In this document: in pieces, positions 45,488 through 55,144 of the stretch
Layout of the letters: each line of letters begins with the position of its first letter
Numbering within the stretch: the stretch's first letter is position 1
Assembly: GCF_027980145.1 (NCBI RefSeq)
Contig: NZ_JAMZNK010000004.1
Span: 124,001 to 188,000 of the forward strand
Length of the DNA stretch: 64,000 nt
Direction of reading: 5' to 3'
From: Flavobacterium azizsancarii
GTDB lineage: Bacteria; Bacteroidota; Bacteroidia; Flavobacteriales; Flavobacteriaceae
Notes under the pieces: generated by a model
Databases searched by the model: none
What the model was told of the DNA's origin: nothing
What the model saw: only the letters and a program-made list of their open reading frames with translations
Program-made: the position numbers and the translations under genes

Positions 45488-46303
45488 TTGGAAAATATTA
45501 TATTTCATAAAGTATCTGTCATAATTCCTTGCTATAATCAAGGTAAATACCTCAAAGAAACTATTGCTAGCGTTCTAACCCAAACCTATACAAATTTTGA
45601 AATTATTATAGTAAATGATGGTTCGACAGATACAAAAACAATAGAAATTTTGGAAGATTCTAATTGGCCAAAAACATCTATTATAAATATTCAAAACTCT
45701 GGAGTTTGTGTTGCTAGAAATATGGCTATTAATCAAGCAAAAGGAGAATATATATTGCCCTTGGATGGGGATGACTTAATCGCACCAACATTTTTAGAAA
45801 AAGCTGTAGCCATATTAAATAATAGTGATGTTGCATTAGTAACTTGTGATGTTAAGTTTTTTGGTAAAAAAAAAGGAATTTATCAATTATCCAAATATAG
45901 TTTGGAAGCATTATTAGGACAAAATTTAATGATATGTACTTCTATGTTTCGAAAAAAAGATTTTGATGAAACAGTAGGATACAACCCAAATATGAATGAG
46001 GGTTTAGAAGATTGGGATTTTTGGTTAAGTTTGTTGAAAAATGGTGGTAAAGTCCATAAAATTGAAGAAGTTTTGTTTTATTATAGAATTAAATCCGTAT
46101 CAAGAACCACAACAGTAAATTTAGAGAAACAATCCCGATTGAGAAGACAAGTTTATGAAAATCATAAAGAACTTTATGCATCTCATTTTTTTGACCCTAA
46201 AAATTCATTTGAATATAATAATTTATTGAATTCTAGAGAGTACAGGCTAGGTAAAATATTACTTAATCCAGTTAGGAAATTAATGAAATTATTATCATTT
46301 TAA
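45488..46303 (+). CDS. Family 2 glycosyltransferase (TTG start)
   Basis: A 271-residue GT-A enzyme with VSVIIPCYNQGKYLKETIAS, FEIIIVNDGSTDTKTIEIL, GVCVARNMAINQAKGEYILP and DGDDLIAPTF (about residues 96-105), then GLEDWDFWLSLLKNGG. There is no ATG upstream of the conserved VIIPCYN; the only usual start codon is TTG 45488, four bases after the preceding stop. Specificity is unknown. Confidence 0.78.
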   Translation: MENIIFHKVSVIIPCYNQGKYLKETIASVLTQTYTNFEIIIVNDGSTDTKTIEILEDSNWPKTSIINIQNSGVCVARNMAINQAKGEYILPLDGDDLIAPTFLEKAVAILNNSDVALVTCDVKFFGKKKGIYQLSKYSLEALLGQNLMICTSMFRKKDFDETVGYNPNMNEGLEDWDFWLSLLKNGGKVHKIEEVLFYYRIKSVSRTTTVNLEKQSRLRRQVYENHKELYASHFFDPKNSFEYNNLLNSREYRLGKILLNPVRKLMKLLSF

Positions 46304-46304
46304 T

Positions 46305-47144
46305 ATGTTGGATAAATTATTTATTGTTCTAGTATTATATAAAACCAGTTTAGAGGAATCTAAAACAATTAGATCTCTATGTGAAGTCCTAGATTATCCT
46401 ATAGATTTATTGGTTTATGACAACAGTCCTACCAGACAGTACCAAGAGGAATATTTTCAATATGATAAGTTTAAAGTTCATTATCGTCACGATAAACTAA
46501 ATTTAGGTCTTAGTACAGCTTATAACTTCGCATTAGAATTTGCGATGTTAGCAAATAAACCATGGTTGTTATTATTAGATCAAGATACAACGTTTACTAG
46601 AGAATATATTCTCCAACTTTCAGGTTTAGAAATTGAAAAGCTTTCGGAGAATGTTGTGGCAATTATACCTAAAGTAATTTCATTAGAGCATAATCAAATG
46701 ATATCCCCTAGTAAAATGTTGATAGGAGGAATCTGTAGGCCAATAAATGTTTCTGCTGGAATACTTGATAAACCTATTAGTGGGATAAACTCTGGTTCAA
46801 TATTGAGTGTTTCTTATTTAAAATCGATGGAAGGATTTGACTTAAAATATTCTTTAGACATGTTAGATCATTGGTATTTTAGAAAAATTTATCGTGATGC
46901 AAAGAATGTTACTTTATTGAATAGTACAATTTATCAAGATCTTTCTATTTTGGGTGATTTTGAAGCAAACGTTTCTTTTGAAAGGTATAAACAAATGCTT
47001 ACTGCAGAAATGCATTTTATTAGTGAGGATGGTTTTTTGAGTAAGTTTGTTTTTAAAGTTAGATTGTTAGTTAGGGTAATAAAGCAAATGAGGTATAAAG
47101 ACAGTAGATATTATAAAGTAACGATAAAACAAATCTTTAGCTGA
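46305..47144 (+). CDS. Family 2 glycosyltransferase, rhamnosyltransferase-like
   Basis: A 279-residue protein with FIVLVLYKTSLEESKTIRSL, LLVYDNSPTR, NLGLSTAYNFALEFA and WLLLLDQDTTF (about residues 83-93), the arrangement found in rhamnosyltransferases of O-antigen loci. Since dTDP-L-rhamnose is made by this operon, a rhamnosyl (or 6-deoxytalosyl) donor is plausible. One base separates it from the preceding GT gene. Confidence 0.7.
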   Translation: MLDKLFIVLVLYKTSLEESKTIRSLCEVLDYPIDLLVYDNSPTRQYQEEYFQYDKFKVHYRHDKLNLGLSTAYNFALEFAMLANKPWLLLLDQDTTFTREYILQLSGLEIEKLSENVVAIIPKVISLEHNQMISPSKMLIGGICRPINVSAGILDKPISGINSGSILSVSYLKSMEGFDLKYSLDMLDHWYFRKIYRDAKNVTLLNSTIYQDLSILGDFEANVSFERYKQMLTAEMHFISEDGFLSKFVFKVRLLVRVIKQMRYKDSRYYKVTIKQIFS

Positions 47145-47190
47145 GATTCGTATTGTAAGATATTATTTAAATTAAAATAAAAAGAAATTA

Positions 47191-48504
47191 ATGAAAATAA
47201 ATGTAACAACTGTGAAAATTGGTTTTTTTCTTGGTTTTCTTGGTTTGTTTTTGGCTAGCCACTTTGAAGATATTGATATTCCATCGGACCAAATCATTAG
47301 TTTTTTAGGCTATTATTGTCTTGCAACAACGATGCTTTTATTCTCTTTAAATAAATATCAGGAACCTATAAATCCAATTTCTGTCTATTCAGTTTTTATT
47401 TTCTTACTTTCTTACAGTTTTATCAGACTTGCTGATGCACAAATTGGTTATTCCTTTAATACTCTCTTGGTTATAAATATTTCAATTTTTTCTTATTTTT
47501 TAGGAACTTGTTTTAAAGTTGATTACAAGCCTATTAAGCTCTTTAAAATAAACAATAAACTTAGAAGAACATTTATTTATGGAATTTGTATTCTAGCTTT
47601 TTTTACTTTTATTTTAGAATGTATGCGATTTGGATACATACCTGTTTTACAAATAGGAAGTGTTGATATATACAATGAAACTAATGATAAGCTAATTCCT
47701 TTTTTGCATTATTTTATTATTCTACTAGGCTTTGTACCTGCATGGTCTTACATTTTATTTAAGCAAGAAATAGTCTCAAAGAAGGAATTTCATTTTTTTT
47801 GTTTTTTAACATTAATTGTATTAATCAATTACCTTAGCCGACAACTCTATTTGATGACTGGTTTTTCTTTTTTTGTTGCTTATAGTTTTTACAATGTAGT
47901 TAATTTTAAAAGAATAATTATTTCTGCTGTTTCTGTAATTGTAATATTTTTTAGTATAGGTTATTTAAGATTTAAAAGTGATAGTCCGGTAAGTTATTCA
48001 GAATTTAGTAGAGCATATGCTGGTATAGACAATAAAGAAGTAAATTTTTTTGAATCAATAATTGTGGAATACGCATCAAAACGTTTTTCAGCACTCAACG
48101 AAGCGGTTAATTATGGTGATCGAATTAATTATTTGGGTAAAGGGATGTATACATTTCGTCCTTTAACGTCATTACTTTTATTAGAAAAAACTGGGGTAAT
48201 AAAACGGGATGATAATTTAGATACTGAAAATTTAGTTGCCACTTATGCAATTGATCCTTATCTAGATTTTTGGTTTTTTGGAGTTGTTTTTCTGAATGTA
48301 TTTTATGGATTTATTTTGTCGCGCTATTTTGCTCAATTTAGGAATAATTATAATGAAGCTATAGTTAAATTTAGCATTGTCTTTTTTTGTATCATTATGG
48401 CAATGTTCGTAAATTATTTTAATACCATGTTAGTATGGCTGGGTTTGGTATTTAATAAAATTTTAATAGGAGGAATAATAACTAATAAATTAGAATCAGA
48501 GTAG
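47191..48504 (+). CDS. wzy: O-antigen/capsule polymerase Wzy
   Basis: A 437-residue, highly hydrophobic protein with about 10-12 membrane helices and a larger periplasmic loop (about residues 265-345, with RFKSDSPVSYSEFSRAYAG and SALNEAVNYGDRINYLGKGM). This layout, and the O-antigen-polymerase-like sequence around it, fit Wzy, which joins repeat units at the periplasmic face. Wzy proteins share little sequence, so the call rests on topology and locus context. Confidence 0.75.
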   Translation: MKINVTTVKIGFFLGFLGLFLASHFEDIDIPSDQIISFLGYYCLATTMLLFSLNKYQEPINPISVYSVFIFLLSYSFIRLADAQIGYSFNTLLVINISIFSYFLGTCFKVDYKPIKLFKINNKLRRTFIYGICILAFFTFILECMRFGYIPVLQIGSVDIYNETNDKLIPFLHYFIILLGFVPAWSYILFKQEIVSKKEFHFFCFLTLIVLINYLSRQLYLMTGFSFFVAYSFYNVVNFKRIIISAVSVIVIFFSIGYLRFKSDSPVSYSEFSRAYAGIDNKEVNFFESIIVEYASKRFSALNEAVNYGDRINYLGKGMYTFRPLTSLLLLEKTGVIKRDDNLDTENLVATYAIDPYLDFWFFGVVFLNVFYGFILSRYFAQFRNNYNEAIVKFSIVFFCIIMAMFVNYFNTMLVWLGLVFNKILIGGIITNKLESE

Positions 48505-48562
48505 TAAACAGTCTTTAGTTGAAATTTTAAATCAATAGTAATTCGATAAAATCATAAATTGT

Positions 48563-49288
48563 ATGGTCTCAGTTTGCATAGCAACTTATAATGGAGGAAA
48601 ATATATCAAAGAACAGTTAGATTCTATTTTAATTCAATTGGCTGATAGTGATGAGGTAATTATTTCGGATGACTATTCAACAGATGATACTTTATCTGTA
48701 ATAAAAGCGCTGAATGATAGTAGAATTAGGATTTTTTCAAATTCTTTAAAGAAAGGAGTTAATCATAATTTTGAAAATGCTATTAAAAATGCTAATGGTG
48801 ATTTAATTTTTCTAGCAGATCAGGATGATATTTGGTTGTCGAATAAAATTGAGATTTGTGTTAAAGAATTAATTGAATATGATCTGGTAGTTTCTAATTG
48901 TAAAGTTGTTGATGAGAGTGAAAATATTATTGAAAAATCTTATTTTAATGTTGTAAAGTCGGGTAAAGGATTTTTTAAAAATTTTTATAAAAGTACTTAT
49001 CTTGGTTGTTGTTTAGCTTTTAAAAAGGAAATTTTAAAAGATGTTCTACCTATGCCTTCGAATTTATTATTGTTTCATGATTGGTGGTTTGGTTTTATTT
49101 CGGAATTATGTTATAAAGTTAAGTTTATAGATACACCCTGTATGTTGTACAGAAGACATACTGCGACTAATTCAAACACTATGTCAACCTCTAAATATTC
49201 GTTATTTCAAAAAATTGAGTTTAGATTTCAATTACTCTATTATGGATTAATTCGAGTTTTTAAAATCAGATCTAAATTTAAACTATGA
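48563..49288 (+). CDS. Family 2 glycosyltransferase
   Basis: A 241-residue GT-A enzyme starting VSVCIATYNGGKYIKEQLDS, with DEVIISDDYSTDDTLSVI, LIFLADQDDIWLSNKI (about residues 80-95) and HDWWFGFISEL. The ADQDD form is common in alpha-1,3-rhamnosyltransferases and similar enzymes. Its stop overlaps the start of the acyltransferase gene by four bases (ATGA). Confidence 0.8.
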   Translation: MVSVCIATYNGGKYIKEQLDSILIQLADSDEVIISDDYSTDDTLSVIKALNDSRIRIFSNSLKKGVNHNFENAIKNANGDLIFLADQDDIWLSNKIEICVKELIEYDLVVSNCKVVDESENIIEKSYFNVVKSGKGFFKNFYKSTYLGCCLAFKKEILKDVLPMPSNLLLFHDWWFGFISELCYKVKFIDTPCMLYRRHTATNSNTMSTSKYSLFQKIEFRFQLLYYGLIRVFKIRSKFKL

Positions 49289-49863
49289 TAGCTAAATTTT
49301 TTTGGACAATTAGAGCCATTTTATATTTTCCTTTTTTTGGAACTATAAAGTTTCCCAGTTACATTGGTAAGCCTATTATAATAAAAGGATGTAAGAATAT
49401 TTTTATTGGCAAACATGTTAGAATTTTTCCTCAAATACGATTGGAAACTCATGGGGTAAACGGAAGTATAACAATTAACGATGATGTTTCAGTTGGACAA
49501 AACGTTCATATCACATCAGGATCTAATTTAATAATTGGCAAATCAACAACAATATTAGCTAATGTTTTTATAACTAATATCGATCATGATTATCAAGAAA
49601 TAGGTGTTCATATTTTGAAACAAAAATATTTGATTAATGAAACTTTAGTTGGAGAAAATTGCTTTATAGGTATAGGCGCCTGTATACAAGCTGGAACTAT
49701 TTTAGGGAAGCAATGTATAGTAGGTGCTAATAGTGTTGTAAAAGGAATTTACCCTGATTATTGCGTTATAGCAGGAGTACCAGCGAAAATTTTAAAGAGA
49801 TATAATTTCAATAGCAAAGTTTGGGAACGTACTTATCCAGATGGCACATTTTTAGAAAAATAA
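49285..49863 (+). CDS. Left-handed beta-helix (hexapeptide) acyltransferase
   Basis: A 192-residue acyltransferase built of hexapeptide repeats: IKGCKNIFIGKHVRIFPQIR, ITINDDVSVGQNVHITSGSN, TTILANVFITNIDHDY (His about 99, likely catalytic), then VGENCFIGIGACIQAGTILG and VGANSVVKG...AGVPAKILKRY. It resembles WcaF/WbbJ-type sugar O-acetyltransferases. Translationally coupled to the preceding GT, it may acetylate the sugar that this GT adds. Confidence 0.8.
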   Translation: MIAKFFWTIRAILYFPFFGTIKFPSYIGKPIIIKGCKNIFIGKHVRIFPQIRLETHGVNGSITINDDVSVGQNVHITSGSNLIIGKSTTILANVFITNIDHDYQEIGVHILKQKYLINETLVGENCFIGIGACIQAGTILGKQCIVGANSVVKGIYPDYCVIAGVPAKILKRYNFNSKVWERTYPDGTFLEK

Positions 49864-49873
49864 AAAATAGATT

Positions 49874-51007
49874 ATGAAAAACATTTTAATTACTGGAGGA
49901 GCTGGTTTTATAGGAAGTAATTTAGCTCTTAAATTAATGGAAAAAGGGCATAGAATTACTGTTCTGGATAATCTTTCCAAACAAATACATGGCGAAGATC
50001 CAGCATTTACATCTCCATTATTTAAAAGTATAAAAGACAAAGTTAACTTTATTCACGGTACTGTTACGTCAAGAGAAGATTGGAAAAAGGCATTAGAAAA
50101 TCAAAATGTAATTGTACATTTTGCTGCTGAAACAGGAACAGGACAATCTATGTATTGTATTGAAAAATATACAGAAGTCAATATTCAAGGAACTGCAATT
50201 ATGCTGGATATATTAGCTAATAACGAAAATTCTGTAGAAAAAATTGTAATTGCGTCGTCAAGATCGATTTACGGAGAAGGAAAATATAAACATCCTACAA
50301 AAGGAATTGTATACCCTTCACATAGAAAAGAACAAAATATGTTAGCAGGAAACTTCGAGCTTACGTACGAAGATGAAGCTATATTAGAATTAATGGCGAC
50401 AGATGAAAATTCTAAAATTCATCCTTCATCAGTTTATGGAATTACAAAGCAGAATCAGGAGCAAATGATTATGACAGTTTGTCCTACACTCGGTATTTCG
50501 CCTGTTGCTTTCAGATATCAAAATGTTTATGGTCCAGGGCAGTCATTGTCAAATCCTTATACTGGAATTCTATCTATTTTTTCAACACAAATTAGAAATA
50601 ATAATCCTATCCAGATTTTTGAAGATGGGAAAGAAACAAGAGATTTTGTTTTTATAGATGATGTTGTTGATGCAACTATACTTGGAATAGAAAAAGAAGC
50701 TGCAAACGGTCAAGTTTTTAATGTGGGAACAGGTGTAGCCACTGATGTTCTTGAAGTAGCCAATTCATTAATTCTAGCTTATGATATCAATGTTCCTGTA
50801 ACGGTGACTGGACGATTTAGATTGGGTGATATACGTCATAATTACGCTGATTTAACTAAAATTAAAAGCCTTTTAGGCTTTGAGCCCAAAGTCTATTTTA
50901 AAGAAGGAATAGAAAAGTTTTCAAACTGGGTTTTGAAGCAAGCAATTCAGGAAGATCATTTAGGTAAATCCCTGGAAGAAATGCAAAAGAAAGGACTTTT
51001 AAAATGA
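49874..51007 (+). CDS. NAD-dependent epimerase, dTDP-L-rhamnose 4-epimerase-like
   Basis: A 377-residue extended SDR: ILITGGAGFIGSNLALKLME, VLDNLSKQIHGEDPAF, HFAAETGTGQSMYCIEKYTE, ASSRSIYGEGKY (about residues 133-144), then SSVYGITKQNQEQM with the Tyr/Lys pair and VYGPGQSLSNPYTG. The LDNL..Q.HG, TGTGQSMY and SRSIYGEG features recall dTDP-L-rhamnose 4-epimerases that give dTDP-6-deoxy-L-talose. dTDP-rhamnose is available from rmlABCD, so this product is a reasonable inference, not proven. Confidence 0.65.
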   Translation: MKNILITGGAGFIGSNLALKLMEKGHRITVLDNLSKQIHGEDPAFTSPLFKSIKDKVNFIHGTVTSREDWKKALENQNVIVHFAAETGTGQSMYCIEKYTEVNIQGTAIMLDILANNENSVEKIVIASSRSIYGEGKYKHPTKGIVYPSHRKEQNMLAGNFELTYEDEAILELMATDENSKIHPSSVYGITKQNQEQMIMTVCPTLGISPVAFRYQNVYGPGQSLSNPYTGILSIFSTQIRNNNPIQIFEDGKETRDFVFIDDVVDATILGIEKEAANGQVFNVGTGVATDVLEVANSLILAYDINVPVTVTGRFRLGDIRHNYADLTKIKSLLGFEPKVYFKEGIEKFSNWVLKQAIQEDHLGKSLEEMQKKGLLK

Positions 51008-52044
51008 TAATTCAAGAAGTTCTTAAAAATAAAAATGTTTTGTTTTTTTCTGTTCAAACTTTTGATCTTGAAAAAGAAATAAAAAATAAACTTATTAGTT
51101 TAGGGGCAAATGTTGATTATTTCGATGAAAGGCCTCGGAATAATAATCTGACCAAGGGACTAATAAGAATAAAAAGAAGTTTAGTTCAAAATAGAATAGA
51201 TAAATATTACCGCGAAATATTACAGTTTACAAATAAAAAGCATTACGATTTTTTGTTTGTTAATAAAGGAGAGGTTATCCCAGAATTCTTTTTAGATAAT
51301 TTTAAAAAATCACAACCTGAATGTCAATGTATCTTTTACACTTGGGACTCGTTCTCAAATAATAAGCATGCATTAAGTATTTTAAAATATTTCCATAAAA
51401 AATTCACTTTTGATTCTGATGATGCGGTAAATTATGGACTAGATTTTAGACCCTTATTTTATTTAGATCTTTATACAGAGATCAAAGCAATTTCAAACGT
51501 AAATAAAAAGAATGATTTACTTTTTTTAGGTACAGCACATTCTGATCGTTATAAAATTAGCAGTAGAATTGCAAAATGGTGTGAAAGTAATGCACTTAAT
51601 ACATATTGCTATTATTTCATGCAAGGAAAACTGGTTTATTTTTATAAAAAACTGTTTGATAAAACTTTTCAAGAATTTGATTATAAAAAGTTAAGTTTTG
51701 TAAGTTTAAAATCACAAGATTTGTTTAATCTATATAACGAATCTAAAGTTATTTTGGATATAAATCACCCTTGGCAGAAAGGATTGACAATGAGAACTTT
51801 CGAAACTATCGGTGCTAGAAGAAAAATGATTACCACTAATGAAGAGATTACTAAATATAGTTTTTACAATCCGAATAATATTTTGATAATTAGTAGGGAT
51901 GACGTACATATTGATGTATCATTTTTTGAATCTGATTATCAAGAAATAGATGCAGTTCTATATGAAAAAATGTCCTTAAAAGGATGGTTATCATGCCTTT
52001 TTATGGCAACAGAACCGAATGTTTGGATAAGAGGAATTAATTAA
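51004..52044 (+). CDS. Putative glycosyltransferase of unrecognised family (GT-B/CgeB-like)
   Basis: A 346-residue soluble protein that I cannot place firmly. Visible features are an opening beta-strand (KNVLFFSVQTFD), YDFLFVNKGEVIPEFFLDNF, CIFYTWDSFSNNK, then LLFLGTAHSDRYKIS opening a second half, and SKVILDINHPWQKGLTMRTFETIGARRKMITTN (about residues 245-277). The last stretch resembles the donor-binding end of CgeB/GT-B capsule glycosyltransferases (glutamate in RTFE). It overlaps the preceding epimerase by four bases (ATGA), so a role in adding the epimerised sugar is possible. Confidence 0.5.
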   Translation: MIIQEVLKNKNVLFFSVQTFDLEKEIKNKLISLGANVDYFDERPRNNNLTKGLIRIKRSLVQNRIDKYYREILQFTNKKHYDFLFVNKGEVIPEFFLDNFKKSQPECQCIFYTWDSFSNNKHALSILKYFHKKFTFDSDDAVNYGLDFRPLFYLDLYTEIKAISNVNKKNDLLFLGTAHSDRYKISSRIAKWCESNALNTYCYYFMQGKLVYFYKKLFDKTFQEFDYKKLSFVSLKSQDLFNLYNESKVILDINHPWQKGLTMRTFETIGARRKMITTNEEITKYSFYNPNNILIISRDDVHIDVSFFESDYQEIDAVLYEKMSLKGWLSCLFMATEPNVWIRGIN

Positions 52045-52069
52045 AAAATAATAATATAGTACATAAATA

Positions 52070-53188
52070 ATGAAAACAGCACTAATAACAGGAATTACAG
52101 GACAAGATGGTTCATACCTTGCAGAATTATTATTAGAGAAGGGTTATAAGGTTCATGGGGTGAAAAGAAGAGCCTCCTCTTTCAATACACAACGTATTGA
52201 TCATATTTATCAAGATCAACACCAGGCTCACGTGAATTTTACTTTACACTATGGAGATTTAACTGATTCCACAAATATTATTCGAATTGTTCAAGAGGTA
52301 CAGCCTGATGAAATCTATAATTTAGGTGCGATGAGTCATGTGAAGGTTTCTTTTGATTCGCCGGAATATGTTGCTAATGTTGATGGTATTGGTACATTAA
52401 GAATTTTAGAAGCAGTGCGTATTTTAGGTTTAGAAAAGAAAACACGTATTTATCAGGCATCAACATCGGAATTGTACGGTGGTTTAGCTGAGAATAAAAA
52501 TGAGAAAGGTTTGTATGATGAGCATTCTCCTTTTTACCCGCGTTCTCCTTATGGAGCAGCTAAAATTTACGGTTTCTGGATTACCAAAAATTATCGTGAA
52601 GCTTATAATATGTTTGCATGTAATGGAATTTTATTCAATCACGAATCACCACGTCGTGGAGAAACTTTTGTTACTCGTAAAATTACAATGGCTACAGCTG
52701 CAATTGCTTTAGGAGAACAAGAATGTTTGTATTTAGGAAATTTAGATGCACAACGCGATTGGGGGCATGCTAAAGATTATGTAGAAGCGATGTGGCGTAT
52801 TTTGCAACAAGATGTTGCCGAAGACTATGTTATTGCTATGGGACAAACTACCTACGTACGTGATTTTGTTAAAATGGCATTTGCAGAAGTAGGAATAGAT
52901 ATCGAATTTAAGGGAGAAGGAGTAAATGAAAAAGGATATGTTGCTTCTTGTAGTAATCCTGCTCATCAGATTGAGTTAGGGAAACAGGTCATTGCTATTG
53001 ATCCGCAATATTTCCGTCCAACAGAAGTGGACTTACTTATTGGAGATCCTACTAAATCAAAAACGCAATTAGGTTGGGTGCCTAAATATGATTTGGCTGG
53101 ATTGGTAAAAGAAATGATGGCGTCTGATATTCTGTATGTTAAAAAAGAAAAGATGTTAAAAGAGGTAAGATCATCGATTAATTATTAA
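52070..53188 (+). CDS. gmd: GDP-mannose 4,6-dehydratase
   Basis: First step from GDP-mannose to GDP-L-fucose. The 372-residue product has [91 protein letters not shown] (Tyr/Lys), [20 protein letters not shown], all diagnostic of Gmd. It is followed by fcl; manC at 28463 supplies its substrate. The locus also has a GT23-like gene that may use the final GDP-fucose. Confidence 0.97.
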   Translation: MKTALITGITGQDGSYLAELLLEKGYKVHGVKRRASSFNTQRIDHIYQDQHQAHVNFTLHYGDLTDSTNIIRIVQEVQPDEIYNLGAMSHVKVSFDSPEYVANVDGIGTLRILEAVRILGLEKKTRIYQASTSELYGGLAENKNEKGLYDEHSPFYPRSPYGAAKIYGFWITKNYREAYNMFACNGILFNHESPRRGETFVTRKITMATAAIALGEQECLYLGNLDAQRDWGHAKDYVEAMWRILQQDVAEDYVIAMGQTTYVRDFVKMAFAEVGIDIEFKGEGVNEKGYVASCSNPAHQIELGKQVIAIDPQYFRPTEVDLLIGDPTKSKTQLGWVPKYDLAGLVKEMMASDILYVKKEKMLKEVRSSINY

Positions 53189-53234
53189 TTAAGAAAAACA
53201 AAATAATTTTATTCTTGAAATAGAAATTAGCACT

Positions 53235-54167
53235 ATGAATTTAGAAGATAAAATATACATAGCTGGACACCGCGGAATGGTGGGTTCAGCTATTTTACGT
53301 CAATTAAAAGCTGAAGGTTACACGAACTTTATTTTAAAAACATCTTCGGAGCTGGATTTAAGCAATCAACAAGCTGTTGCTGACTTTTTTCTAAAAGAAA
53401 AACCTGACTATGTTTTTTTAGCTGCAGCAAAAGTAGGTGGGATTATAGCTAACAATACGTACAGAGGAGATTTTATATATGAAAATCTGATGATACAAAA
53501 TAATGTTATTCATCAATCGTACGTAAATGAGGTGAAAAAATTAATGTTTTTAGGTTCCTCCTGTATTTACCCAAAAATGGCACCGCAGCCGTTAAAAGAA
53601 GAATATATGCTTACAGGAGAACTTGAACCTACAAACGAACCGTATGCAATTGCAAAAATTGCGGGTATCAAAATGTGCGATGCCTATAGAGATCAGTTTG
53701 GGTGCAATTTTATTTCAGTAATGCCAACAAATTTATATGGCCCAAATGATAATTATGATTTAAAAAACTCACATGTATTGCCTGCAATGCTTAGAAAATT
53801 TATTACTGCTAAGCGTAATAATGATAGCTCAGTTACTATATGGGGTACAGGGAGTCCTAAAAGAGAATTTTTACATGCTGATGATCTTGCTGAAGCGTGT
53901 GTCTTTTTAATGGAAAATTATAATGAATCTGGATTAGTTAATATTGGAGTTGGTGAAGATATTTCAATTTTAGATCTGGCAATTTTAGTTAAAAAAGTAG
54001 TTGGTTTCGAAGGCGAAATTCTAACAGATACAACCAAGCCAGATGGTACTCCACGTAAATTGATGGACGTATCTAAACTAAGCAGTTTTGGATGGAAAGC
54101 AAAAACCACTTTAGAAGAAGGAATTCAAAAAGTTTACAATGAAATAAAAGATACTAATTGGGAGTAA
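53235..54167 (+). CDS. fcl: GDP-L-fucose synthase
   Basis: Epimerase-reductase that turns GDP-4-keto-6-deoxymannose into GDP-L-fucose. The 310-residue product contains IYIAGHRGMVGSAILRQL (GxxGxxG), AAKVGGIIANNTYRGDFIYE, MFLGSSCIYPKMAPQPLKEE (catalytic Cys region), NEPYAIAKIAGIKMCDAY and NLYGPNDNYD, all as in Fcl/WcaG. It is 46 bases after gmd. Confidence 0.97.
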   Translation: MNLEDKIYIAGHRGMVGSAILRQLKAEGYTNFILKTSSELDLSNQQAVADFFLKEKPDYVFLAAAKVGGIIANNTYRGDFIYENLMIQNNVIHQSYVNEVKKLMFLGSSCIYPKMAPQPLKEEYMLTGELEPTNEPYAIAKIAGIKMCDAYRDQFGCNFISVMPTNLYGPNDNYDLKNSHVLPAMLRKFITAKRNNDSSVTIWGTGSPKREFLHADDLAEACVFLMENYNESGLVNIGVGEDISILDLAILVKKVVGFEGEILTDTTKPDGTPRKLMDVSKLSSFGWKAKTTLEEGIQKVYNEIKDTNWE

Positions 54168-54178
54168 CCTCATAAATA

Positions 54179-55144
54179 ATGCAATACACAATATTAGGAA
54201 TAATTTTAATGATTTTGATGTTACTTTATTTTAAAGTTGCTGATCGTTATAATATTATTGACAAACCCAACCAAAGAAGTTCACATACTGAAATCACTTT
54301 AAGAGGCGGCGGAATTATTTTTTGGTTTTCTGCCCTAATTTATTTTTCGCAAAATATTCAGACGAATTATTTTTTCTTTACCGGGATAACTTTGGTCAGT
54401 TTAGTGAGCTTTTGGGATGACATTCAGAGTTTGTCTAACAAAATCAGGATTTCAATTCACTTTTTAGCCATAACATTGATTTTTTATGATTTAGAAGTAT
54501 TTACCCTAATGCCTTTTTATGGAGTTGCTATTGCATATATCCTGGCAATAGGATTGATCAATGCCTATAACTTTATGGATGGAATTAATGGTATAACAGG
54601 ATTGTATACTTTGGTTGTGATGGGCGCACTATTATACGTGAACAAAAACATTCAATTTTTCTTTGACGCTGTTTTTATAAAGTATGCGATGATCGCCAGT
54701 TTAGTTTTCTTATTTTTTAACTATAGAAAAAAGGCAAAATGTTTTGCAGGTGATATTGGCAGTATCGCTATTGCTTTTTGGGTTATTTATTTGGTTTTGA
54801 AATTGATATTAGTAACCGGTTCTCTCGTATGGCTTTTGTTCTTAGCAATATATGGTGTTGATGCCATTTGCACCATTATGCATCGATTGTACTTAAAACA
54901 AAATATTTTTGAAGCACATCGTCTTCATTTGTATCAGGTTTTAAGTAATGAATATAAAATACAACATCGTTTGGTGTCTTTATACTACGCCATTGCTCAA
55001 AGTGCAGTTTCAGCTTCAGTTATCTTTTTATATCAAAAGGTTAGTGATATAGTACTATTTGTGATTGTGATATCACCATTACTTTTATTATATACCCTTA
55101 AGTTTTATTTGTTAAATAAAAGTGATTTAAAATTAAAGGTATGA
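54179..55144 (+). CDS. Undecaprenyl-phosphate sugar-1-phosphate transferase, WecA/MraY family
   Basis: A 321-residue membrane protein with about 10 helices and the family's acidic motifs: SFWDDIQSLSNK (about residues 78-89), NAYNFMDGINGITG (about 120-133), CFAGDIGSIAIAFW and HRLYLKQNIFEAHRLHLYQ, with the HIP-like His cluster near the C-terminus. It would load the first sugar-phosphate (UDP-GlcNAc or a related UDP-aminosugar) on undecaprenyl phosphate. It is the only initiating transferase in the locus. Confidence 0.88.
   Translation: MQYTILGIILMILMLLYFKVADRYNIIDKPNQRSSHTEITLRGGGIIFWFSALIYFSQNIQTNYFFFTGITLVSLVSFWDDIQSLSNKIRISIHFLAITLIFYDLEVFTLMPFYGVAIAYILAIGLINAYNFMDGINGITGLYTLVVMGALLYVNKNIQFFFDAVFIKYAMIASLVFLFFNYRKKAKCFAGDIGSIAIAFWVIYLVLKLILVTGSLVWLLFLAIYGVDAICTIMHRLYLKQNIFEAHRLHLYQVLSNEYKIQHRLVSLYYAIAQSAVSASVIFLYQKVSDIVLFVIVISPLLLLYTLKFYLLNKSDLKLKV

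Noticed and set aside
52500..52712. 70-codon plus-strand frame inside gmd
   Set aside because: A shifted-frame shadow of a conserved gene without features of its own.
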